From: HyVt-105 sp049975425 | Lineage (GTDB): Bacteria; Bacteroidota; Bacteroidia; Bacteroidales; VadinHA17 | Assembly: GCA_049975425.1 (NCBI GenBank) | Contig: JBNGDI010000013.1 | Location: 12,082 to 76,081 of the forward strand | Direction of reading: 5' to 3' | DNA length: 64,000 nt | Shown here: piece by piece, positions 9,046-16,723 of the stretch | Layout: every line of letters starts with the position of its first letter | Position numbering within the stretch: position 1 is the stretch's first letter | Translations under genes and position numbers: made by a program | Notes under the pieces: model-generated | What the model saw: only the letters and a program-made list of their open reading frames with translations | The model's database searches: none | What the model was told of the DNA's origin: nothing

Positions 9046-9074
9046 TTAGACAACTCGCGCAAGGTTTTTATTCC
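9046..9074 (-). promoter_or_regulatory. ECF-type autoregulatory promoter
   Basis: Reading the minus strand, GGAATAA (9074-9068) is followed after exactly 16 nt by GTCTAA (9051-9046). This closely matches the classical ECF layout (GGAACTT, 16-17 nt, GTCTAA or TCTGA). Transcription would start near 9039, leaving only about 10 nt before the TTG start of the sigma gene. The motif placement suggests that this sigma factor transcribes its own operon. Confidence 0.6.
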
Positions 9075-9150
9075 CTTCGGGGGATCGACCTGCCGAAAAA
9101 CATATTAAAACAGTACTTTTGAACAAAAGTAACTCTTTTTTCATGAATTC

Positions 9151-9729
9151 ATGAACTGGGAAGCATTCAGAAAGGAAATTCGAAACTGTACTTTCTGCCC
9201 GCTGCACCTTACAAGGGAACATGCTCTGCCGGGAGAAGGGAATATCCATGCCAGGATTTTCATGATCGCACAGGCTCCGGGTCCGGTTGAAGACCAGACG
9301 GGCAGAATGTTTACAGGGCCTACAGGCCCCCATCTGGATCATCTGCTGGCCATAGCCGGACTCGATCGTGAACAGATATACATCACCAATCTCATAAAAT
9401 GTTTCCTGCCAAAATGCCGCCGGCCCTCACGAAGCGAAATCACTGCATGCAGTCCCTATCTGCTGAGAGAAGTGGAGGCAGTCAACCCGGAACTGATCGT
9501 ACCCCTGGGCTTTCATGCCACCCGGTTCCTCCTGATGCATTTTAACCTGCCACGACCTGAAAGAAAGGAATTTCATACTATTTTCGGACAGATTTTTCAG
9601 GCCGGCGGATACACGGTATTCCCGCTAAGGCATCCCACCGCTCTTCTTTTTGATCCGCTGAAAAAGTCTGTAATGGAAAAAAATTACCGAAATCTGGGAG
9701 AGTTCATTGATAAATACCTGAAAGAATGA
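9151..9729 (+). CDS. Family 4 uracil-DNA glycosylase (Fe-S)
   Basis: 192 residues. The four cluster-binding cysteines are present: Cys13 and Cys16 (CTFC), then Cys84 and Cys100 in the KCFLPKCRRPS/ACSP segment, the spacing typical of type 4 UDGs. Motif A is AQAPGPVEDQTGR in place of the common GEAPG, and the C-terminal motif is RHPTALLFDP. The enzyme removes uracil from deaminated DNA in base-excision repair. The gene diverges from the sigma operon. The ATG at 9151 is chosen because it precedes the first Fe-S cysteines by 12 residues, as in homologues. Confidence 0.9.
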   Translation: MNWEAFRKEIRNCTFCPLHLTREHALPGEGNIHARIFMIAQAPGPVEDQTGRMFTGPTGPHLDHLLAIAGLDREQIYITNLIKCFLPKCRRPSRSEITACSPYLLREVEAVNPELIVPLGFHATRFLLMHFNLPRPERKEFHTIFGQIFQAGGYTVFPLRHPTALLFDPLKKSVMEKNYRNLGEFIDKYLKE

Positions 9730-9819
9730 ACAGAAACCGGCATGTTTTGTATATTTATATCCATTAATCCCGGATTATTATCAATAAGTCATGTTCTATT
9801 CATCATAAAACATATCCCC

Positions 9820-10740
9820 ATGAAATCCATTTTGAAGCCATGCGTGATTTTCCCGGTCATTCTCATTTTATTTTCAGCCGGATCATGCAAGAAAAATGAC
9901 ACCTCCACTGTAGATTTCAGCTTTGCGTTCCTGACCGACATTCACGTACAACTTGAAAAGAATGCCGCCGAAGGTTTTAAAAAAGCCATCGACAGGGTAA
10001 ACAGTATACAGCCTGATTTCGTTATTATGGGTGGTGATATGATCATGGATGCCCTGAACCAGAGAGAAAGCCGGGTCGACTCCCTGTACAGTTTGTACGA
10101 CTCCCTTTCCGCCCTGATACAGGTTCCCGTATACCATACGATAGGAAATCACGAAATTTTCGGTTATCATCCGGCAAGCGGGATTGATCCTGCTCATCCT
10201 CTTTACGGGAAAAAAATGTACGAGAAAAGGATAGGAAAACGATTCTACGCATTCGATCATAGAGGATGGCGGTTTTATATCCTCGATTCCATCGAAAAAG
10301 ATGAAGATGGAGTATATATCGGAAAAGTGGATACGGTACAACTTGAATGGCTTACCCGGGATCTGGGAGGAGTGAATCGATCCACTCCCATCGCGGTGAT
10401 CCTGCACATACCGCTCATCACAGTACAGACCCAGCTACTGGATGGCTCCACCGCACCGAATGGAGAAAGTCTGGTAGTGGTCAACTCAAAAGAGGTACTT
10501 GAAAGGTTCAGTAACCACAATGTAAAGCTTGTGCTTCAGGGCCATTTGCATTTCCTGGAAGAAATATCGGCCATGGGCATCCGCTTCATCACAGGCGGAG
10601 CGGTATCTGCTTCATGGTGGAACGGCCCCCGACTGGGAATGGAAGAAGGATTCGTTATGGTACATGTAAAAGGCAACGAGTTCAACTGGGAATATATAGA
10701 CTACGGGTGGGAGGTTCCTCAGCAGGAAACCGGCAGTTGA
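9820..10740 (+). CDS. Metallophosphoesterase lipoprotein
   Basis: 306 residues from the ATG at 9820. An upstream in-frame ATG at 9742 would add 26 residues before the signal peptide and is unlikely. The leader ends LFSAGSC, a plausible lipobox, followed by KKND. The calcineurin-like metal-binding motifs appear in order: DIH (about residue 38), GGDM (about 70), GNHE (about 110), LHIP (about 195) and GHLH (about 240). Such enzymes hydrolyse phosphomono- or diesters with a di-metal centre; here the site would be periplasmic or at the cell surface. The substrate is unknown. It is convergent with the lipoprotein gene at 10754. Confidence 0.87.
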   Translation: MKSILKPCVIFPVILILFSAGSCKKNDTSTVDFSFAFLTDIHVQLEKNAAEGFKKAIDRVNSIQPDFVIMGGDMIMDALNQRESRVDSLYSLYDSLSALIQVPVYHTIGNHEIFGYHPASGIDPAHPLYGKKMYEKRIGKRFYAFDHRGWRFYILDSIEKDEDGVYIGKVDTVQLEWLTRDLGGVNRSTPIAVILHIPLITVQTQLLDGSTAPNGESLVVVNSKEVLERFSNHNVKLVLQGHLHFLEEISAMGIRFITGGAVSASWWNGPRLGMEEGFVMVHVKGNEFNWEYIDYGWEVPQQETGS

Positions 10741-10753
10741 TTATCACCGTAAG

Positions 10754-11377
10754 TTAATCCCCCAGGGGAAATTCAATGATTGAAATCTGGGCCGTATACA
10801 GGTCATTCTCCCAGTAGGGGATGAATACAATGGGAGTTACACCTCCCATTATGGGAACATAGCCTTCTCCATACTGCAGAGCTTCATCTATTATCTCATT
10901 TACACGATCCTGATCCCAGTCATCCAGACCCACGTGGGACTGGTTATCATCAATCAATGACCAGATAGCAAGCTGCACATCACCATAGGTAAATTCCCCC
11001 CCGCTGTAAGCAGGTTGTCCTACATATCCGGCATTGATAATATAGGTCATCAGATCTATATTTTCAGGACATTCGATAAACAATGACAATATTTCATCAT
11101 CCGGTGCAACCACCTTAACGGTATACAGGGTATCAGACAAAAGGTGTTTGTCAGTATCAAGGCACCAGCCGGGATATGTCCCGTTCAATGTATCACCATT
11201 CGTAATGGTAGTAATAAAATAACTTTCTTTTCCGCCCGGCCGGTCAACCTTCAGGTTAACGCCCGGATATTTTCTCAGCTTTTCTTTCGGGTCCTCAATA
11301 GCTTCCTTTTTGCATGCGCTGAAAAAAAACGTCACGAGGATGAGTATGCCGAGCACTTTTTTCAATAAGCATTTCAT
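10754..11377 (-). CDS. Surface lipoprotein with thioester-domain-like Cys and Gln motifs
   Basis: 207 residues. A signal peptide ends at FFFSAC (Cys22), so the protein is probably lipid anchored. Two motifs stand out: GWCLD (Cys72) and DVQLAIW (Gln135). They fit the pattern aromatic-Cys-hydrophobic plus hydrophobic-Gln-x-x-hydrophobic-hydrophobic described for bacterial thioester domains, in which a Cys-Gln side-chain thioester reacts with amines on host or matrix surfaces. The overall family (WC-D motif, then Q-AIW-LID, then a C-terminal Q--IIE-like strand) is otherwise not one I can name. The thioester idea is inference from these two motifs. The gene is followed convergently by the phosphoesterase and preceded by a long intergenic region. 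Confidence 0.7.
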   Translation of the reverse strand: MKCLLKKVLGILILVTFFFSACKKEAIEDPKEKLRKYPGVNLKVDRPGGKESYFITTITNGDTLNGTYPGWCLDTDKHLLSDTLYTVKVVAPDDEILSLFIECPENIDLMTYIINAGYVGQPAYSGGEFTYGDVQLAIWSLIDDNQSHVGLDDWDQDRVNEIIDEALQYGEGYVPIMGGVTPIVFIPYWENDLYTAQISIIEFPLGD

Positions 11378-11800
11378 TTTCTTCTGATTAGAATAAAAAT
11401 TATAAGTGTGATTTATAGTTGCAATACTACTAAGCTTGAAATTGTTGAAATAACAAATGATTATACGAAATTTTTAACAATTAGTTTATTTCAACAAAAA
11501 TTATTCACACATTAATGCATCTACCGTACAATAATTTATGATATTACATCTGACTCCGGGTTGGTGTTAACCCGAACAGGCTTTTTTACCTAAATACGTT
11601 CACAACCTGTAGACGAAGAGAAGGGAAAAAAGGTTGGAATACATTAGAAATTTTACTTATCTGAAAAGGATTATCTCAGAGAGAATTCATTTCTGCTTCA
11701 AAATAAATTATTCGGATTTATTTTGAACAATGATGGTTAAATTGTTTATTTTATTCAACTTTTTATGCATTTTGCATAATATACTTCTATAGACACCGAG
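11378..11800. promoter_or_regulatory. Intergenic control region with dyad symmetries
   Basis: This 423-bp AT-rich gap lies between two divergent genes and holds no convincing coding frame. It contains a perfect 12-bp inverted repeat (TTGTTGAAATAA at 11442-11453, TTATTTCAACAA at 11486-11497). A smaller hairpin, CGGGTT/AACCCG, lies at 11557-11574. A 17-bp palindrome (TTATGCA-TTT-TGCATAA at 11763-11779) sits 21 bp before the transporter ATG. The last is well placed for an operator. No terminator was recognised. Confidence 0.5.
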
Positions 11801-14032
11801 ATGCAGAACAATCATTTTGAGAGAAAACATGGTTTCGGAACGGCACCCGTATTTTTTACAGCCATCTCCACCATTCTCGGAGCCATTCTTTTTCTGAGAT
11901 TCGGCTATGCGGTAGGTACACTGGGATTCTATGGAGTTATGATCATTCTTCTGGTAGGTCACCTGGTTACCATTCCCACCGCACTGGCTCTTTCGGAAAT
12001 TGCCACCAATGAGAAGGTGGAAGGTGGGGGTGAATATTTTATCATTTCACGTTCTTTCGGATTAAATATCGGCGCCACCATCGGAATTGCCCTGTATCTT
12101 TCCCAGGCAATCAGTGTGGCATTTTATGTGATTGCATTTACCGAGGCATTTTCACCTCTGTTCAATTTGGTTGCCGAAAAATGGGGGTGGGATCTGCCCA
12201 GGCAGGTAATCAGCATTCCGGCCATGACCCTTCTGGCCCTGCTGGTACTGAAAAAAGGGGCTAATATGGGGGTAAAAACCCTGTATGTGGTCGTAGCCAT
12301 CCTGTTTACTTCCCTGGTTCTTTTCTTCCTGGGAAAAACCACCTATGCCGAAGCTTCTGCTTTTACTCCTTTACAGGGTGGTATTCGGAATATGGATCAG
12401 TTTTTCATTGTATTTGCGATTGTTTTTCCTGCATTTACAGGTATGACAGCAGGTGTTGGTTTATCAGGCGATTTGAAGAAACCCCGCAAATCCATTCCCC
12501 TGGGAACCATTTCGGCCACGTTGATCGGACTGGTGGTTTATTTCTTTGTTACCTGGAAACTGGCTGGATCAGCTTCTCCTGCTGATCTGGTCAATGACCA
12601 GCTGATCATGGCAAGAATTGCCCTGTACGGGAAAATTGCCATACCTATGGGATTGGCTGCTTCCACCATATCCTCAGCCCTGGGCAGTGTCATGGTTGCA
12701 CCCCGCACACTGCAGGCTCTGGGCGTTGACCGCTCCTTCCCAAACCGCCGCCTGAACCTGTTTCTTGCCCGGGGAAAAGACGAAAATAACGAACCTTTCA
12801 ACGCCAGCATTGTCACAGTAATCATTGCTTTTGTTTTCGTTGCCCTGGGTTCGGTCAATGCGGTAGCGAAGATCATTTCCATGTTCTTTATGGTTACTTA
12901 CGGGTCACTCTGTCTCATTTCCTTCCTGTACCACTTCGGATCCGACCCCTCCTACCGTCCTTCCTTTAAATCCCGATGGTATCTTTCTTTTATCGGCTTT
13001 ATCATGTGCTTTTACCTGATGTTCAAAATCAGCACATTATACAGCCTGCTGGCACTGGTGGTAATGGCAATGATCTATACCTTTGTCCATTACTATCACA
13101 AAGACCGGCAGGGAATTGAAGCCATTTTCCAGTCATCCATCTTTCAACTTTCCAGAAACCTTCAGGTTTACCTGCAAAAAACCAAGAAAATAGGCAACTC
13201 TCAAAAATGGCGCCCATCGGTTGTATGCGTTTCCAGAAACACCTTTCAAAGGGACGATGCCCTGCAACTGGTAAACTGGATATCATACAAGTACGGTTTC
13301 GGCACCTATATTCACCTGATTGAAGGATATTATTCACGCAACACACACCTTGAATCAATGGAAGTGTTGAAAAAGCTGATCGAAACATCTCACCGTACCC
13401 ACCATAATGTGTACCTTGATACCCTGATATCTCCAAGTTATACCTCAGCCATCGCCCAGGTAATCCAGTTACCTTCCATATCGGGACTGGAAAACAACAT
13501 GATCATCTTTGATTTTGACCGGGAAGACCCGAAAGATCTGAACCAGATCGTAGACAATTACAGCCTTGTACGCTCCGGTTTTTTTGATATCTGCATTCTG
13601 GGATGGTCGAGAAAGATCCTGCAGCCGAAAAATGGTATCCATATCTGGTTAAAAACCACTGATTTTGAGAATTCCAGCCTGATGATCCTGATCAGCTACA
13701 TCATTCTTCTTCATCCCGACTGGAAAAAGAGTCATATTAAAATCTTCAATATCAGTAAGCCCGATCAGATCAGCCAGGCCAGGGAAGAACTCGAGAACCT
13801 GGTACGGGAAGGAAGATTGCCCATATCGGCCAGAAACATTGAAATCGTCAAGCAGGATGAAAATATCAGTCCCAAGCAACTGATCATTGAAAAATCGGCC
13901 CAGGCGGGACTGACCATCATCGGATTCCGCGGGGAACAGGTCAAACACGATAAAGACAAAGTATTTCTGGGTTATAAAGGGATGGGGAATATTCTTTTTG
14001 TCAATGCCCGGAACCACAAACACATTCTATGA
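11801..14032 (+). CDS. Cation-chloride-cotransporter-like APC-superfamily permease
   Basis: 743 residues. The N-terminal ~430 residues carry about twelve hydrophobic helices, beginning with TAISTILGAILFLRFGYAVG, which resembles the first helix of SLC12-type cotransporters. GAVVG-like glycine motifs, LALSEIATN and GVGLSGDLKKPRKSIPLGT are also typical of that family. The C-terminal ~310 residues form a soluble domain that starts near KWRPSVVCVSRN and ends with a USP-like segment (TIIGFRGEQVKHD). Bacterial CCC homologues usually have this two-part layout. The transported ion or amino acid cannot be assigned from sequence. The stop codon overlaps the next start by 4 bp (ATGA), so the ENPP-like gene is translationally coupled. 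Confidence 0.85.
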   Translation: MQNNHFERKHGFGTAPVFFTAISTILGAILFLRFGYAVGTLGFYGVMIILLVGHLVTIPTALALSEIATNEKVEGGGEYFIISRSFGLNIGATIGIALYLSQAISVAFYVIAFTEAFSPLFNLVAEKWGWDLPRQVISIPAMTLLALLVLKKGANMGVKTLYVVVAILFTSLVLFFLGKTTYAEASAFTPLQGGIRNMDQFFIVFAIVFPAFTGMTAGVGLSGDLKKPRKSIPLGTISATLIGLVVYFFVTWKLAGSASPADLVNDQLIMARIALYGKIAIPMGLAASTISSALGSVMVAPRTLQALGVDRSFPNRRLNLFLARGKDENNEPFNASIVTVIIAFVFVALGSVNAVAKIISMFFMVTYGSLCLISFLYHFGSDPSYRPSFKSRWYLSFIGFIMCFYLMFKISTLYSLLALVVMAMIYTFVHYYHKDRQGIEAIFQSSIFQLSRNLQVYLQKTKKIGNSQKWRPSVVCVSRNTFQRDDALQLVNWISYKYGFGTYIHLIEGYYSRNTHLESMEVLKKLIETSHRTHHNVYLDTLISPSYTSAIAQVIQLPSISGLENNMIIFDFDREDPKDLNQIVDNYSLVRSGFFDICILGWSRKILQPKNGIHIWLKTTDFENSSLMILISYIILLHPDWKKSHIKIFNISKPDQISQAREELENLVREGRLPISARNIEIVKQDENISPKQLIIEKSAQAGLTIIGFRGEQVKHDKDKVFLGYKGMGNILFVNARNHKHIL

Positions 14033-15291
14033 AAACATTAAAATATATGGCCGATAGGACCGGAACTCCCCGGCTTCTGCTGATATATGCCGTTCCATTA
14101 TTACTGTTTTTACTGGCTGGATGCCGGAATATTGATCCTGCAGACCCCGGGCCACATACTCTGGTAGTTCTTTCCCTGGACGGATTCCGCTGGGATTATC
14201 CACAGTTGTACTCCACCCCCCACCTGGATGCGATGGCAGAAGAAGGGATCCATGCCGAGTTCCTTATTCCCGCATTCCCCACAAAAACATTCCCAAATCA
14301 TTATACACTGGCCACGGGATTGTACCCTGACCACCACGGGCTGGTCAATAACAGTTTTCTGGATCCTGCCACAGGTAGGTTGTACAGCATAGGAGACAGG
14401 GAAGCTGTAGAAGACGGATCCTTCTATGGAGGGGAACCCATCTGGAACACAGCAGAAAAGCAGGGCATCAGGACGGCCGTCTGTTTCTGGGTAGGTTCGG
14501 AAGCAGATATTCAGGGAATGCGGCCTTCCAGATGGAAACCCTATGACCATGAAATGCCTTTCATCGACAGAATAGATACTGTTATAGCCTGGCTGCAACT
14601 GCCTCTGGAAAAACGACCGGGGCTTATCATGTGGTATCTGCACGAGCCTGATGCCGTGGGGCACACCTATGGGCCGGAAAGCACCGAAACAGGAGAAATG
14701 GTTGAATACCTCGACAGTCTGGTAGGGGTCTTCATCCATCGAATAAAGGAACTTCCCCATTATGAGTCAATAAACCTGATCATCCTGTCCGACCACGGTA
14801 TGACAGAAATCAGCAACGACCGGGTGATATGGCTGAACGACTATATTCCGTCAGAATGGATTAATACAGCCCGTGGAGGCAGCCCGGTGATCAATATACA
14901 GGCTGCCGAAAGATTTTACGATACCCTTAGACAAACCCTTGAAACCATACCCCACATATTGGCAGTTACCAACCCCGAAGCTCCTCCTTCCTGGCATTAT
15001 GGAACCCATCCGCGATGCCTGGATTTTACCGTAACAGCAGATCCCGGGTGGAGCATAGGCTGGGAAAGAGGCAGAACGTACGAAGGAGGCGCCCACGGAT
15101 ACGATCCGGCCACCTGCCCGGATATGAATGCCATATTCTATGCCTGCGGGCCTTCATTCGGAAAAGGGAAAACCATTCCTGCATTTGAAAATATCCATGT
15201 ATATGATTTGATGTGTGGACTTCTCGGAATCAGCCCCTCTCCCAATGACGGAAATACTGAAAATACCAGTATTATTACAGAAAACAAATAA
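14029..15291 (+). CDS. ENPP-like type I phosphodiesterase/nucleotide pyrophosphatase, lipoprotein
   Basis: 420 residues of the alkaline phosphatase superfamily. The leader ends LLAGC, a good lipobox. Metal and nucleophile motifs follow the ENPP order: LSLDGFRWDY (Asp), FPTKTFPNHYTL (Thr nucleophile), DAVGHTYGPES (Asp/His), LSDHGMTE (Asp-His) and the C-terminal HGYD. Family members cleave nucleotide pyrophosphates or phosphodiesters; the enzyme would act outside the cytoplasm. It overlaps the transporter gene by 4 bp, so the pair may couple a surface hydrolase to uptake or ion balance, though this pairing is only inferred. Confidence 0.9.
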   Translation: MKTLKYMADRTGTPRLLLIYAVPLLLFLLAGCRNIDPADPGPHTLVVLSLDGFRWDYPQLYSTPHLDAMAEEGIHAEFLIPAFPTKTFPNHYTLATGLYPDHHGLVNNSFLDPATGRLYSIGDREAVEDGSFYGGEPIWNTAEKQGIRTAVCFWVGSEADIQGMRPSRWKPYDHEMPFIDRIDTVIAWLQLPLEKRPGLIMWYLHEPDAVGHTYGPESTETGEMVEYLDSLVGVFIHRIKELPHYESINLIILSDHGMTEISNDRVIWLNDYIPSEWINTARGGSPVINIQAAERFYDTLRQTLETIPHILAVTNPEAPPSWHYGTHPRCLDFTVTADPGWSIGWERGRTYEGGAHGYDPATCPDMNAIFYACGPSFGKGKTIPAFENIHVYDLMCGLLGISPSPNDGNTENTSIITENK

Positions 15292-15364
15292 AGATTTTTT
15301 TATTTATATATACATAAACGTAAATTCACTTTAAGAATATAAAAATTATATTTAATTAAATTCA

Positions 15365-15396
15365 TCTTTAACTAAAGATTAATAACTTTATATTTA
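15365..15396 (+). promoter_or_regulatory. Possible Bacteroidota promoter for wza
   Basis: TATATTTA at 15389-15396 matches seven of eight fixed and free positions of the Bacteroidota -7 box (TAnnTTTG). A TTTA at 15367-15370 stands in for the -33 TTTG, with an 18-nt spacer. It lies 34 bp before the Wza start. The match is weak because the region is very AT-rich. Confidence 0.3.
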
Positions 15397-15429
15397 CCAA
15401 TCCATAATCCCAACAAAGAGAACCCTGTC

Positions 15430-16194
15430 ATGAAAAGAAAATCCTGTATCCTTTTAATTTTCGCTTCTCTGATCATTCTTTCGGTATCCTGTGTCACAAA
15501 AAAAGAACTGGTATATGTTCAACCCAAAAAGAGCAAACAAGATCAGCCTGAAGCTTTTCACATGAAAATCTCAGAAGTCAACCTTATCCAGCCAGGCGAT
15601 GAACTGTATATCAGGGTTACCAGCTTTGATGAAACCCTGAATTTTTTCAATATTGGCAGAGATCAATATTATGCGAGGGAGGATGTCACACTGATCAGCT
15701 ATACCGTAAATGAAGAAGGTTATGTTAAACTTCCCTATATAGGAAAAGTATTGTTACTGAATAAAACCCTTGATGAGGCAGGAGACATTGTGGAGGAGCG
15801 GCTACAGGGGTATCTGAACCAGCCTGAGGTAACCATCAAATTCGTTAATAAAAAGGTTACTGTACTGGGCGAAGTAAACAGCCCGGGTATTTATACTTTT
15901 TACGATAAACGCATAAATATTTTCCAGGCACTGGGATATGCAAACGATATAACAAGATTTGGAAACAGGGAGAAGGTTCTGGTGATACGGGAAGAAAATA
16001 ATATCATTACAAAGAACTACGTGAACCTGCTGGACGAAAACATCTTTACTTCGTATTATTACAATATTAAACCCAATGATATTGTTTATGTTGAGCCGTT
16101 GAAAAAACAGATATGGGGTTTCGCCGAATTTCCGTACAGCTTGATCTTTTCTACCATAACAACTACCCTGCTGGTTCTGAACTTTTTCCGGTAA
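15430..16194 (+). CDS. Wza-type polysaccharide export lipoprotein
   Basis: 254 residues. The signal peptide ends LSVSC (lipobox). A poly_export domain starts at LIQPGDELYIRVTSFDE (about residue 56). An SLBB-type beta-grasp domain follows (VTVLGEVNSPGIYTF, about 141-155). A C-terminal hydrophobic segment (SLIFSTITTTLLVLNFF) ends the protein. That last segment is a Bacteroidota feature, probably forming the transmembrane part of the octameric outer-membrane exit channel. The protein should work with the Wzc-like kinase at 51116-53494 to export the locus polysaccharide. It is the first gene of the locus and is separated from the next by a 529-bp gap. Confidence 0.92.
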   Translation: MKRKSCILLIFASLIILSVSCVTKKELVYVQPKKSKQDQPEAFHMKISEVNLIQPGDELYIRVTSFDETLNFFNIGRDQYYAREDVTLISYTVNEEGYVKLPYIGKVLLLNKTLDEAGDIVEERLQGYLNQPEVTIKFVNKKVTVLGEVNSPGIYTFYDKRINIFQALGYANDITRFGNREKVLVIREENNIITKNYVNLLDENIFTSYYYNIKPNDIVYVEPLKKQIWGFAEFPYSLIFSTITTTLLVLNFFR

Positions 16195-16723
16195 TTTAAC
16201 CAAAACAGTTCATTTTACAGAATATATCGTGTTTCCTCCTGAAAAACAGGAGAAAATTGCATAAAATAAGCACATATTTTCTTTTCGTCAAATGAAAGAG
16301 ATTATTTTACCCCCTAAGTGATACCACTGATGTATGCCTGTACAGGGTTTCGTTTTATTTTCAGACCCATACCAGCAACGTTGAAAATATCACCAGATTT
16401 CTGGCAAACCAAGTTTGTACTATTCGTTCATTAACAATTAATTACATCATTCATCCTGTTGTCTTGAATGTTTTATACCAAAGTTCAGGGAATATCAATA
16501 AAAACAGGTTATTGGTCAAAACTCATTTGACAATCACTTTGTTTTAGCATAAATTTACCTAAGAAATTACACCGGTGTCTTTGTGTATGACTATGAGTAC
16601 TTTTTGAAGACATTCATTCGTTTTTAAAAAGTATTAGCTTCTGGTTCGAATCGAGCGATAGAGAGAGGTAAAAGTAAGTAAGTTCGATTCATTTAATTAT
16701 TTATTTAATTTCTCGGAACATCA
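16195..16723. other. 529-bp non-coding gap between wza and the sugar transferase
   Basis: No coding frame is convincing here. A small hairpin (CTCCTG-AAAAA-CAGGAG at 16236-16252) lies 41 bp past the wza stop but lacks a T-run, so it is not a clear terminator. The promoter at 16526-16557 lies inside the gap and leaves an untranslated leader of about 160 nt, which could carry transcript-level control of capsule expression. No riboswitch class was recognised. Confidence 0.5.
16526..16557 (+). promoter_or_regulatory. Bacteroidota-type promoter for the sugar transferase
   Basis: TTTG at 16526-16529 (-33 box) is followed after 20 nt by TAAATTTA at 16550-16557, matching the -7 consensus TAnnTTTG except at its last base. 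The spacing is as expected for the primary sigma factor of Bacteroidota. Transcription would start near 16563. Confidence 0.5.

Noticed and set aside
11557..11590. Hairpin CGGGTT/AACCCG followed by a T-run as a terminator
   Set aside because: No plus-strand gene ends upstream, the stem is only 6 bp, and the T-run starts 8 nt after the stem.
16236..16252. Hairpin after wza as a terminator
   Set aside because: Six-bp stem with an A-rich loop and no following T-run, so it cannot be called an intrinsic terminator.
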